Shown: positions 26,471 through 39,769 of the stretch, piece by piece
How positions within the stretch are numbered: position 1 is the first letter of the stretch
Layout of the letters: every line of letters begins with the position of its first letter
Assembly: GCF_964340395.1 (NCBI RefSeq)
Contig: NC_135563.1
Coordinates: 6,285,922-6,349,921 of the forward strand
DNA: 64,000 bases
DNA from: Glandiceps talaboti
Taxonomy: Eukaryota > Hemichordata > Enteropneusta > Spengelidae
Direction of reading: 5' to 3'
Made by a program: the position numbers and the translations under genes
Notes under the pieces: model-generated
Database searches by the model: none
Seen by the model: only the letters and a program-made list of their open reading frames with translations
What the model was told of the DNA's origin: nothing

Positions 26471-27469
26471 ATTTTAACTGAGGTTGAGTTGGATTTTTCT
26501 TCAGCAAAGTAACAGCAATACTATAAGCTCGAAAATAAAAAATCTCGAGTTTGGAAAATGTAGTCTCTATTCGTCAATTGATCAAGAATTTGTGAAATGG
26601 TATAAACATATTCATGGCTGGATGCAGATGGCTAGGGAAGAGTCTGGCTTTCCTTTAATTTTGATATTGTTACGTGCCATCATGAGAACACTTTGAACCC
26701 CAAGCTTACTGTAAAATATTAAATACAACTCCATCATATCTATATTCTGCTAGTAAAATATACGTCACCGTGGAATGTATGATTTCATTTTGCTCTCGTT
26801 TGATGCTAAGTTAATATCAACAATGCAGTGGACCACATCATCCAATATGATTGATATAACGAAGTGCAGCTGTCGGACCCATCAATTGTGGACCACATCG
26901 ACATCCGCAATAAGCCGCATCATTGCAAAATGTTCAAATGTAGATTGGTATGATTACAAAACTGAATATTGCTGTCGTCATAACTTATTCACCATAGCAA
27001 CATATATGTTTAATATCCCATTGGTTATATGACTAATACTGGTATGCCCATATGAAGTCTATTATGCGATGAGTGTTATCCTATGAACTTACTATTCAAA
27101 GGCTGGAATATGTTGTATGCTACACAGGGAGTTGAGGAAAATATATGGGACCGTTGTGACAATACAGGTCTGTGCTAGGGGTAATAATTGCACAGTGATA
27201 TGATCACAAGTTAGTGCGGAAGGCTCTATAAAATGTGTACCCTTATTATTAGTGTATATAAGTCAAGATCAGCTACTTTGGTGTATATGAGTCAAGGTCA
27301 ACTACCAAAAACCATTGTTAAATATTAAAGGCTATGTCTTGACAGTCATTGTAGTAAATCTGAAAACATTCAAGGTTTTCCTATCAGCCCTCACAAAAAA
27401 TTCCCCAAATCCCAGAACGCGTAAGATCCAGTAAGACTTAAAGTGTTACCTAGGTGCTACTTTATCATA
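26471..27469. other. Gene-free spacer
   Basis: Frames of 70 and 85 codons show no recognised domain. Two similar short words, GTGTATATRAGTCAAGRTCA, repeat at about 27250-27300. Confidence 0.5.
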
Positions 27470-27885
27470 AGTTGATAGCAGTAATCAATACAAGTGTACT
27501 AAAGAAAGAAACAAGAAGTTTGACTGGACATTTCCTTTTAGTTGATAGCAGTAATCAGTGCAAGTGTATAAAAGGCAGAAATAAGTCTGACTGACTGGAC
27601 TTTTCCTTTAAGTTGATAGAAGTAATCAATACAAGTGTACTAAAGACAGAAATAAGTCAGAATGGACCTTTCCTTTCAGTTGATAGCAGTAACCTATACA
27701 AGTGTACTAAAGGCAGAAATAAGTCTGACTGACTGGACTCTTCCTTTAAGTTGATACCAGTAATCAATACAAGTGTACTAAAGACAGAAATAAGTCAGAG
27801 TTGACTTTGCCTTTAACTTGATAGCAGTGATCAATACAAGTGTACTAGACAAAGAAATAAGTCTGACTGGACTTTTCCTTAAAGA
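27470..27885 (+). repeat. ~70-bp minisatellite, six units
   Basis: Units begin GTTGATAGCAGTAATCAATA and include CAAGTGTACTAAAG, AAATAAGTC and TTTCCTTT. Starts fall at 27471, 27541, 27612, 27679, 27750 and 27817. Spacing is 70, 71, 67, 71 and 67 bp. The longer units contain an extra 4-bp GACT. Confidence 0.9.
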
Positions 27886-29132
27886 TGATATAATCAAGTT
27901 TTGATGACTGATTACCTAATTATGCTTAATCAATATTGTCCACATACGTCATGTTACATGTTTAAAGGTTGTAAACATTTATAAAACAATACACACATTT
28001 TAAACCTGCCTACTCATTGAACCGCAAATTGAAATGTATCTTAAAACTAAAATCGGTATAAAAGGCAAACTTCAGAACAGTAAATGAGGGGAGGCAGTGT
28101 GTGTTTATTATATCAAGGAAAAATAAAATTGGACGAAATTTGAAGATGGCGTGTACATGACCTCGATACGGCACCATTTATGGCTTACTAACGCACGATA
28201 CAAGAATCGCAATGTTGTTTTCGTTTATTGTTCCAGTGAGATTAGAAGAAACCGTCTTATCTTCAAAGAGAATCAAATCCAAGATACAAATCAGCCAGCG
28301 TGTATAGGTCACATACACGAACCTTGTGGGAAATTTAAGGTACAAGGGTGAGAATATCCGACAAAGAGTCCATTCGTAAAGGATAATTATCCAGCGATGA
28401 CTAAGTTATCACACTATATTATAAAAGATATTGTAATCCTCAGAAGTACAGCGCAGCAAAGGGCTGAACTAAAACAGTGTTGTACTTGTCAAGCGGCCTT
28501 CAAACTCGCATCGCTGAGTAATTTAGCAAGGGAGTCAAAAGGTACGAATCCGAAAACGAGTCCTTAATAATTTATAGTGAAGTTCGCCTCAAGATTTGTG
28601 CAATATTACCCCTAAAACATAACTGCCAGTAATAAGTTCACAAAACAGTGTTATTTTTTATTTGACTTGTAAACTGCAATTATGCTCTTCAGAATCGCAG
28701 TTTTCCCTAGGGAGTTCTCTGTATGCTAGATAGATCCTACAGATATGTTGGCGTTCATTTAACCAAGGTATGCAGTTGTCCACGAGCGTTGTCATTATTC
28801 CAAACATAAAAAAACTAATAATAGCATATTGAAGAGGAATGGAAACTTTAGAAATCATGCTATTAAGCGAATAAAACCTAGAACATACCGATTTGTAAAA
28901 TATTACTTCTACGTTATAGGTAGCATAGTCAAATTATAGAGTTTTTTTTAAGCTGAAGGGAACAATAGTATAAATACTGGATTCTGCAGAATTACTTTCA
29001 AAGTCGACAAATAAAATGAGTGTTTTATTTGGTGACGTTTGTGAGATAAATGTATGTAAGATCAGTATGGTTTGAAAGAAAGTCAAATACAATCTTGATA
29101 TCTCACATTACAGTCATTCACTTATTTAGATA
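27886..29132. other. Gene-free spacer
   Basis: Nothing recognised. Confidence 0.5.
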
Positions 29133-29181
29133 TTGTGTGTGTGTGTGTGTGTGTTTGTTTGTTTGTTTGTTTGTTTGTTTG
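29133..29181. repeat. (GT)n-(GTTT)n microsatellite
   Basis: About 20 bp of GT followed by about 28 bp of GTTT, ending next to a G-rich motif shared with 23.3-23.9 kb. Confidence 0.9.
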
Positions 29182-30309
29182 GAAAACGGAATCGGGGGAG
29201 GGTCACATGGAGGAGGGCGTAAACACGTTTTTCAAATATCGTTTGAAAGGCAGCCCTCCCCCCCACCCCCACACATCGAATTTCATCTAGTTGTGTGGAA
29301 TTAAAAATGTATTTATAACTCTCCTATACACAAGACGTTTCTATTTACATGCTTTGGCACGCTTCACCAATCGCAATGCATAAACCATTACAAAACGTAT
29401 ACTTGAAGTCGTTACGAGTAATGGTTAATGAATGCAGTGTCACTATTCTACATCAAATATCGTTATTCGACCTCTAATCAGATTGACATATACAATCCGC
29501 TCAATAAGACATCTGATCGAACCAAGCAAATACAGTTTGGTTTGGGTTTGTTTTGCAAACGTAACTTTCTTTACCCTTTTAGGCATACATACACGGGGTA
29601 AGATCAACAACCCGTCTAATTGAGCAAACTGGTTTTGTTTTAGATGTGTTATCTTTATATGACAACTTTGGACATACAACCTTGCTTTTTTTTCAAAATA
29701 TTCACTCAATTGCCTCAGTGTCCTTTCAGATAAACTCACGATTGCGTGAATATATGAATAATTAACTGAGTGGGAACAGTAGAAAGAATTTAAGCTTGTT
29801 TCGTGAAGCGAGTAAGTCGTGATGTTGGGAATAATGCAATGATGGTTTGTTACCGATTCTTTGGAAATCTCACTGACATGGCTTCCAGCATAATACCTCA
29901 AGTACTGATTAATGTTATATTCACCTTGGTAAATTGTGAATCCAAAGAAATTATTTATTGAGATTGACTTTTGTTCGCTATTCCCTCAGGCACCACTGTA
30001 GGTACAATCTTCATCAAAGAAAACAGAAGCTGTGGTATCAAATGACACAGCCCGAGGAGTTACTATTTGTATGCCATTGACTTAAAAAAAGGTAATTGCC
30101 TTGGGAGGGATATGTACAAAACTAAGCCATTGATCACATAACATTCCAGCTTGATGTATTTTGTTGATGGGAAAGGTTACATAACACATGTAAAGTATGG
30201 CTAGACTTCATCAGAGGATCAATAGATTAATTCATTCAATTGTGACACGTCTATTCATATGTCCATATATAACGTTTACTTTTACTTTATTCAAGAAAAC
30301 TCAACATCA
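29182..30309. other. Spacer with an unassigned 152-codon frame
   Basis: The minus-strand frame 29443-29901 is the longest in the window not explained by a repeat or known gene. It contains no recognised domain, membrane segment or splice context and may be chance. Confidence 0.35.
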
Positions 30310-30560
30310 GCGGAAATCAAGAGGTCAAAGGTCATCGTTCACAATTTTGAAATACAGGTCAATCCAATATGGCCGCCGAAATGTTAACAGTATGGGGAAA
30401 ATATGAGATTGACGTCGACAATATCCTTGAGCGGGGTACCGTGAGCCCTCAGAATTATTCTATTTAGTTAAAAGGATCAGGCCTCAGGAACAAGCATCCA
30501 TATGGCAAAATTTTAAGAGATTTTAAGGTTTTCAGTGGAATCAGTCCCCAGGTGCATTCT
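30310..30560 (+). repeat. ATGGCCGCCGA dispersed repeat, copy 3
   Basis: Contains AATCCAATATGGCCGCCGAA, GGGGAAAATATGAGATTGAC, CATCCATATGGCAAAATTTT and CAGTCCCCAGGTGCATTCTA in the same order as the copy at 11063. Confidence 0.65.
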
Positions 30561-31199
30561 ATTACACGCGTAGGTTGTGCTCTTATCAGCTCGGCCACGT
30601 CAATAATTAGTCGTTCGGCTATACACTGTTAAGCACGATGTCTTTCATAAAAATATCAAAAATATGACATTTTTTCGACTTGAAAATTATTAGCATTACT
30701 AATTTCTCATATAATGGATTCAAAATGAAATATTTTTTTAAAAAGTGTGATTTCTCAAGAAAAATTAAAGAAATTAGTTGCTTTTAGTAGGAAGTATACA
30801 GTGTACATTGGTGCAGGGCACTTATGGTAATTATTCAGTAGTAGAAGCTAAAGGCCACGTAATGTTTTGACAGTTTATTGGGACAGTGACATGAATCATT
30901 AGACGATTGTAATTTCATAAGCAGCTAAGTTATTAAATCGTGCGTGGACATATAATAACTGAAATTGGTAAATGTCTCCAGGATCAATTACATACTGTCA
31001 CCGGTTCGAACCGTTGGAGTAGTTTACATGAACGTGCTGATAGCTACCAAGACAATAAAAGTCAAGATGTTCTCATCTTTAAACCAGTAGTTACAACAGT
31101 TGATTGTCGCAAACTGTAAACAAATCAGGGCAAGTACAAGAGAGTTGTTTTGTTTTTCCTCACGGATTATTCTATGCATAATATAATAGCAGCAAGTTG
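30561..31199. other. Gene-free spacer
   Basis: Nothing recognised. A perfect palindrome CGGTTCGAACCG at about 31002-31013 was tested for a tRNA T-arm and fails. Confidence 0.5.
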
Positions 31200-31865
31200 T
31201 TATGAAACAAAAACGTCATCTGGCCTAACAGAGATTGCTACATTTTATCGTCTGGCTCGACATAAATTTTACTAACACCACTCTTTTTCCATCGCCTGGC
31301 ACAACAAAAAATCTTGCCAACACTGTTACATGTTATTTGCGTAGTAGCAAATTATTGCCAAATCATATAAATTGTAACAATGCATACTTTTTATCAGGAA
31401 TGTGAAAGGATTAAACTGTAACAACTTAGGTTCAATTTTCGGCTTGGCAGTAAAATATTTGGCGAGCTACTCAAAACAAATTGTCACACCAGCCCACGAC
31501 TTGTCTCAAGTAACTGGCTTTCATTGTACATTTCAACCACAATCTTTAAACGTATATTTAAAGGGCATATTTTACACTATTTCATCCCCCCCCCCGCCCC
31601 CGCGCCTTTTCCAACTGACATAGTTTTTTTTATCAACATGATCATTTGGCTACAGTTCAGAGATACAATCAGCAGGACATAGTTTAGTCTTATCTTCTAT
31701 CATTCTAAATATAACAAGAGACAGAAGTGTCGCATTTGGACTACAGTACAGAAGGTAAATAGAAAGAAAACGTCATCTTGCTCAACAAAAAACAAAACAA
31801 AACGACTGTAACATTGTTACATTTTATTGTTTGGCTTGACAAAAAATTAAGTGTAATTGTTAAAG
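31200..31865. repeat. CGTCTGGCTCGACA-type diverged units
   Basis: Degenerate units near 31215-31340 and 31755-31850 share CGTCATCTGGC, CATTTTATCGTCTGGCTCGA and ACATTGTTACATTTTATTGT with about 11420-11560. Confidence 0.45.
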
Positions 31866-34800
31866 TTTAATCCTTTTTGGGCGCGTGTCACCTGAAGGTA
31901 GTTCACGTAAAGACAAATGTAGCATTGTTTGTGAAAAGGATTTGTGCAACACCAGATGATGAAATGTAGGAGTGTCAGTTCTGTTTCAAGTTAACTAGCT
32001 TCAATTGTAGCATCCAAATAGTTCACATCTCATCGTTAGAGCAAATATCACTAATTCTCGTAGTTTCGTTCTCATTTTTATTCCGGTGAATACGTTCGAT
32101 ACATTAACCATGCAATGTCCGCTATTCCCTAGACACATGAGCACAATACAAACACATGAATGGCTTCTCATTCTTTTATTTAGTTATTCAACGAGTCATG
32201 CATTTACATTACAGGCATAAAAGCTGTTTTATAGTCAGTATGTACCTCTTCAACTGAATGAACATGTCAGATTTATAGAAAGCTAACTTAAACAGCAGAG
32301 AATGTTCTCGTGTTTTATGCATTCACTAATTCTTTCCACTATATAATCAAAATACAAATTTCAATTCACCTAGCAACATTATTGACAAACATATCGCTTT
32401 GTACTTATTTTGCATTTATCTTCGATTATATTTTATCTTAATTCTCTAGACATCAAATATGCACTCATAATCAGTAAAACTGTGTATTCAAGTTTAATAG
32501 CACTTTTTATCTATCTTTCCCTCTCAGTCATTTATATATAAAATACATTTTGAATACATTCAATGCTTTGTCAGTTTGTTCATTTTTCGTGTGTAAAACT
32601 CAATGATAACAAAATTACAACCGTCGTAATAATAAGTGGAGACATTTCTTTTCAGTTACCATTCCCAAGATTGCGAGTGTATCTGATCGGCGTTCTTCGT
32701 GGACACCTTTGATGACAACACATTTACTTTCGTAAAATATCTATCTTCAGTGTTGAAAAGTCATTCTATGTTTACTAGCATTATTTTATAGAGGACTATA
32801 ACATTTTATCGTAAATTAAAAAGTAAATGAAGTCAGTGACTATAAATTCTAAGAGATTTTGACTCTATATATTTTTGTACTGATGTATTTTCAAATCCTT
32901 GCCCTCTAATACAATCGTGTAGTATATTGGTAAACACCTGTTATTGATAGTTCCTTAAGTATAACTATACATGTATATTTTAACAATGCAGCAAGTTTAG
33001 TACACTCTTGTTACACTGCCAATGTAAAAAGTTATTGGCACAAAACATATCAATATCTTGTACAACTATCTATGGTGATCTGTGCCAATATCGGTTATAA
33101 AAGGTGTTATTTTATGGCAGCGGAGATAATTGAGGTAAACATTTCTCCTCAGCATCACCAAATATGCTCCATAATACTTATCCAAATTGATGGCGTTGGT
33201 GTGTGTATATGTGTGTGTGTGTACGTACGTACATGTGCATGTGATTTTGGATTACGTAACCTTGATCGAGGATAACGTCACAAGCGTTGCCAAAATTACG
33301 GTAGAAAATATAGTTTACTACAGAGGAAAGCAAGGTACCAACAAGCTTAGTTATACATAGGCTAAAACTATTGTTGACTATTGTGGATTACACATGTGGT
33401 TGATAACAGTGCCATGGCTATGTAGATGTAATCACCCGATAATCAAGATAGTGTAAACATTGAATGAGGTTGAATGTGCAGCCACTTGAGGAAACTCAGA
33501 GATGCCACCCTTCTGTGAGTGTAATTACATTAATCCATCGATAGCTTGTATCAATATGTTACCAGAAGTAATAGTCTGTAATGTGTGTGTCTATCATAGT
33601 CGACTGCTGATGACTTGATTTTCCTAGTTACTGTAGTGGCCACTGCAACACTGAATCAGAACCCCAGCGGTACTGTTGCACAACTTTTAAACTTTCTTTA
33701 TAACCGTAATTAGACACTGGATAATTTGAACGTTACAATGAAACGTCACGAGACTTGTAACAGTTTTCATAGCCATGTCTATGGGAAATCTAAATAGCAT
33801 TTAAAAAACCAAAAAAAAACCAGACGAGTTTGTGATATGATGAATTACAATGCTCGTTTATAAACACAAATTACAGCGTGTACGTTTAATCAATATTATA
33901 CATAATTGAAAAGGAAATCGGAAATTCCCACAGGCTGATAACACCCTCCACTCTACCACTATATACTGTTACATAATCAACAGTTTCCTCGTAGAAAACC
34001 CAACATATTCCATCCTTTGCTTGGGTGAGAAACTGGTGACTCAGCTAGCGTAAATCAAACCGATGCTGTTCTCAATTGGTACAGACGTCTTAAATCATAC
34101 CCATGCGTCAAAGTTAACACAGATAATACAACATATAAAGCTTAAATCATAATATCTGTTTAAATTGAGAACGAGAAAGACAAACCAAGGATTGAACTGT
34201 TGCTATGGGAATGAACATAAGTACCATATAAACACAAACACAGCATGTAGTGACGTACTTAAAACACTTTGTTGATAGTCGATGGAGGTCCTTAATTGCG
34301 CTCGACTGTTTTCATTGTAAACCATTGAGACGGGTGATTAAATATTTCACAAGATAGTTTACCCTAGGGTTATTGTACATATTGAAATCAAATAATAAAA
34401 CTGTATACATATATATAAAGAGGAAAAACACTCAATAAATAACACACAGATAAATCGTATTAAACAACGTTGAGTGTTCAACTATGGGCGTATTAACCAT
34501 TGAAATAAATTGTCGGTTTATTCCATCCCTGGGCGATGATATTTCATTGAAATTAAGAATTGAATAGTGTATTTAGAAACGAACGTAGTATAATTTGTAT
34601 GTAACACGAGCTGTGTAGTTGAAACTTGATCTTTGATCTGGTAACGCCTCATGACGTCAGCTGTTCAATTTTGAAACTGTGTTGCAATGGGCATTCCCTT
34701 TGATGTTTGATTTGACAAACTTGCTCACAACAATGTCTTTAGTTCATAACTGAAAGCACGTTTTTCCCGTTTTTAGTTCGCCAGCATTTTTGCTGTTTAG

Positions 34801-37800
34801 ATACTCCAGCCGTCCCAATCCCTCACAAATAGTGTACTTCTAATTCCAATATTAACACAGAGTCCATCTGGACAGGATGTAGAACCGTACGATCTAGTGT
34901 AATTTTTAGTTTGCCATCTTTGAGTAAACATGCAGCATGTAAAATAAAGATATATTAAGACCAATCAATGCAAGTATTTTGATGTTATTCAATTTTTCAT
35001 CGACCTCGACTTAAATTCAATGTAAACAATGTATATTAACAATATTTAAAAGGTATAGGCCAAAACTGCACATTTACTTGGTTTAGTCAAGTAATAGTCA
35101 AGTAATATCTACCACTGTTACTTAGCAACACTCACCCAGCATTTACGTAATATGTTGAAGTTATAACATTACATGATATTCCACCATTATTTCAATATAC
35201 AGTGAAATCGATTTAATGTATTGAATTGTACTAATAGTTGATAATCGCTAAACATGTTTTACATGGTGAAATGCATATATATTAGGTTTTTTTCTCATAT
35301 TACTTTGTAAATTGACAGTGCAACTCTGAGCTCGGTACGTGTCTTTGCGTTGTAGTTTCAATCCAACCTAGCACAAAGGTGATAAGGGTGGTCTATGAAG
35401 GACTCTTGGAAATCAATTTTATTTGCAACAAAGAATACTTCTTATAGCAATATCAATAAATATTGCAATAACTAAAAACATACTACATCTTGTGGTTTAA
35501 CTCGCCAGTACATCTCTCACATATGAACACCAAGGAATATGCGAAAGTTACGTAGTTGCAGTGTTCTTGAAACATTTACTTGGATATCAATTTCTTTACA
35601 AACTATCCTGTTCTGCCTTTTCAAAGTACACTACAACCCATTTAAAGCTGTGTCACTTATTTATGACAATAGTGACATGGAAAAAATGGAATACGCCTGC
35701 ATAACTGTGATGGAGAAGGTGATTCAAATAACTTGAAATGGCCTTTATAGTTTCCATTTCAAGGTTTACATCTAAATATACTTGAGATGTTCAATAAGCG
35801 AACGTGAGCAATTCCTTGTGGAAGCAATATTCATTTTGTTTAGAAAGAAGTTTAGCCACAAAAAACTCGATATTTCATTCTCTTCATCTTACGGGAACAC
35901 GGTGTTAGGCAAACAATGTTGTTTTTTTGCTTTCAATCTCGCCATTGGTTACCAAGGTAACTATCAGAAATTGGGTATCACACGATCAAATTTGCTTCAA
36001 GGAAAAGATTGAAGTACATCAAAATTATGTAGGGCTATGATGAATAGTTTGAATTCACTGCAATTTAGAGTGTTTCCTAAGAGAATTCTGACAACCAACC
36101 TATTCACGCACTCATGAGGATAGGCAACGAATGCCGTTTAAGTGAACAGTGTTTCAGATTCTGGCATTTTGTAAATGCTTTGATTGATTGAATTTGTGAA
36201 TCAGATTTGGTGATGATGGCGTCATTATCTTGCACATGGTTAGGCCTTACAATACACACGAGCTTCAGTTTTATTCAGACTATATTTTAAGCCTTGTAGT
36301 AGGTTTTAAAGATTTGCTTTTGATTATTTACAAAGTTTCCGTCTGTGTCCATGATATCATCATACATATACATTTACATTTCACAATAAAAAGAGCATGT
36401 TTGGCAGAAATACCCTTTTTGATACAAGTAAGTAATAAATTATCGCTTTGGATACCATAGCAACCGTATTGTGATCCCACTTCGTCGCTATCAGATTCCC
36501 CTGATAGAGAGTAGATTTTAAGTAATTCTTAAGTCAACATGATACATAGTTTGGCAAACAGGGTGGCCTTTTCTTCTAATTAGTTGCAATTACAGCCAAA
36601 GAACAAATAATTAGATTTTGTCATTCGAATATGATTAATAGTTGAACATCTACATTTATTCTATAATTACTGATGACTCTTCTATCTACTTGAACACCGG
36701 CAAAACCTTCTTAGTTTGCATATCAGTCATGGTAACAGTGTTACCAAAATCATTTCTCTGTTGATATGCAATTCACAGTCAAATGCGTTTGCTCAGTCTA
36801 TTGACCGCCGGACTGTATTTTTATTTCATTCGTTAATTCTTGTAAGTCATTACCTAAGTTATTGCGAATAATTCTGAAATTAATTTTTTTCGAAAAGGAA
36901 CCCGTCATCAATAAAGTCTTTTCATTGAATGATTGTATTCGCCTGTCGTAGTCTTGGTCATTTTCCAGATTCCGATATAAATCTACACTTTCGTATTCAC
37001 AGACCCTGAACTATTTATTTATTGAGCCGTAGGCAGGTCTGTGATAAGCATAAGTCGATAAAATATAAAGTAACTATTTTGCCCCGAAGAACTGCGTTTG
37101 CTATGCCAACGAGAATTCTCCAAATAGACAAGGCGGCTTGTTATTGAACCTTGGGGACAATGAGTCAGCTTCTAGTTGACACTCAGAACAGAAATACTTA
37201 GTACGACTTTCGTAATTTGGTTTAAGAACTCACTTCGTTAAATTGCTTTGAGAAGTGTTGTAATTGGGTTAGTGTCAGAGTGGATGAAATCAGTGTTACC
37301 TGATGTCGTACACATGAAATTCGGTAAAATTATATTATTGACTTACAATCAAGAAGTTTGGGATTGGCTTCTGCTAGTATTATCTCACACTGAGTTTCTA
37401 CTCAAGTCTCAACAGACGCGAAAAGTTGGGATAAGATCAAGTATTGAGAAAGATATTAGGTAGGTTTTTTTAAGGTAACAGAAACCTCTATGTTAGAGTA
37501 ATGTATGGCTGTCAGCTTTGTTATATCAGAATCCCGACAAGAGGAGAATCACACCTGACATGTATGACGTATAAACAATGCAAATTGTCAACGTCTTTTG
37601 ATCTCTGTCGTATCTAATGAGTAATAAATATTCTACGAAAACGGGCCCAGTCTATTTAAATAATTCTGACATTGTAGATAGTTTCAGAACAAATATGGTT
37701 GTTAAATAAATAAACAATGTAATCGAAATAGCAGGAGACAGAAATTCATCCCGATCATTTTATCAAACACGATTTTTGAGATCATCGTTATTAACACACA

Positions 37801-38868
37801 AAACGTCTAGGGCCTGTTTTCCGACGACAGGAATTATTTGTAATGTGTATCGATGCGAGTGTCTGTGATCATACAAGGGCTTAATTCAATTTCGAAAACG
37901 TAAATCACGTTTATTCTCAAGGTAAAGACACCTGCCTTTGTGTTTGAATACAAATGAGAGGATATGTTGACAAAGATTACAACAAAAACACCGTAATTAG
38001 CTTGTACAAACACTCCGTAATTGCAGTAAGCAACATGAGATTTAGATAATAGGCATATTAGATGGCCTTGATAAGTTGTACAAATGTATGCTTTCCCGTT
38101 GTATCATGTTGGTTTCTGAATGCAACACAGGAAGAAAATATCTCTTGTTGTAATAATTTTAGCTAATTCATTTCTTATTGATAAAATAATACGCTCTGTA
38201 TAAATATTAAAATAATTAGACCATAATCATTGCTATTTAATATATATCCCAAATATGGTAATCAGTTCGCAATTCTATTACCACATGTTTACTTTAGACT
38301 GACGAACCATTCTAATTACAGTAAGTATACGCGTACCTTAATTTCATATAGTAATTAAATTGCGACAATAAATTGAGTCCGTTGTAGGATTGCCTAACAG
38401 CATACTAAGTATGCCAACCATTGAGAACTTGATAAAGCGTTGTACACCGTGGTTTCTGCCACAAAACATCGAGAAGAAATATTTATACAATTATACAAAT
38501 TAAATTGATAGTAAATCACAGAAAATAATGAATAGCAAATCCATCGTATCAAGGAATGGATAAAGCATGATTAGACACGTCTATTTAGGTAGCGTGGAGT
38601 AGTAAAATTGGAGAAATGTGAATACATGCTTAACGACCTCTTCCTTTACTATAATTTTTCATAGGGTGATCACGTGTCATGCTTTGATTTATTTCATTCG
38701 GAGGCGGTAGTCATATTAACTCGTAGTCGGAGAAAGTAATGCTAAGACTAATATATAGGAATACTTTAACTAGGACATTGACGGTTAATGCTGATGAAGT
38801 CGTAAAATGCAATGTTAAATTTTATGTAATTGTATTATAGCGGACACATCTAACAAACGTGAGTCTGT

Positions 38869-38879
<11 letters not shown>
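31866..38879. other. 7-kb gene-free, repeat-poor region
   Basis: No gene, transposon motif or long tandem repeat is recognised, apart from a short GT-rich patch at about 33200-33240. Frames of 60-76 codons are scattered and unsupported. It could contain regulatory DNA for the receptor at 39.8 kb, but nothing in the sequence alone shows this. Confidence 0.5.

Positions 38880-38924
<45 letters not shown>
38880..38924. repeat. (AT)n microsatellite
   Basis: About 40 bp of alternating AT preceded by ATT trinucleotides. Confidence 0.95.
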
Positions 38925-38930
<6 letters not shown>

Positions 38931-39769
38931 CTAAAACCATATTCACTGCTGGGAATTTGATGTATTTCCAGAAGGCAATGCGTGTTTTATATTGTTCAAT
39001 ATCTGCTGCTATGAAATATTCAGATGTTTTCAGCAATGTGTCAGTTTTCTTTTCTACCTACAAGAGTGTACTGTTGGCGGTAATCAGTCGCTTGTATTAG
39101 TAGTTTATTGGCCTCTGGGCATTTCCGAGCCATACAAAATCTATAAAATTATAACAAAGATTCTGTTTTACTGCTCTAGCGTTCATGATTAATTAACGGA
39201 ACATTGATTCTTCACATCCTGACTGTTTTTACAGACTTCTAAATATGAATGAAGGTTCATTATATATTGACGACCAAATTAACTTTTGATAATGATGTAA
39301 CTTCTTCGAATACCTTTTATTATCAACGTCTTACTTGCATCTTACTTGTCTTTATATTATAATTTGATGTAAATAAATGTGTCTAGTTACTTTCCTATGT
39401 AATACTAAAATATCAACTGATAATATCGTGGTTCCTCACGAGAGTTGCTATGGAAAGCACAAATCCCGTGAGACTTTGTTCGTTAGTAAGAAAGAATAAA
39501 TAGGGACGCGAGTTCTTTTGATATTCCTAACTCATCATCGAGTGCGGAAGTGTGTGGTATGATTTGTGCAGTAGACTTTAAGTGAAGCTCTTGCGGAAAG
39601 CAGTCTTAAAGTGGCGCTTTGAAAAATCTGACTTTTGCAGATCTAATGGACATCACGTGAAAAGGTGGATGAAGGAAGCTGTCATTGGGCGATTTAATAG
39701 CAGACTGCCTTACCGCAGTGGGATACCTGCAACTGTATCTCGTGTGTAACACCCAATCAGTCACTGAGA

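Noticed and set aside
27470-27885. Possible CRISPR-like array
   Set aside because: Repeats are contiguous diverged ~70-bp units without unique spacers, in a eukaryotic context.
31002-31013. GGTTCGAACC palindrome resembling a tRNA T-arm
   Set aside because: No acceptor, D or anticodon arms can be folded upstream.
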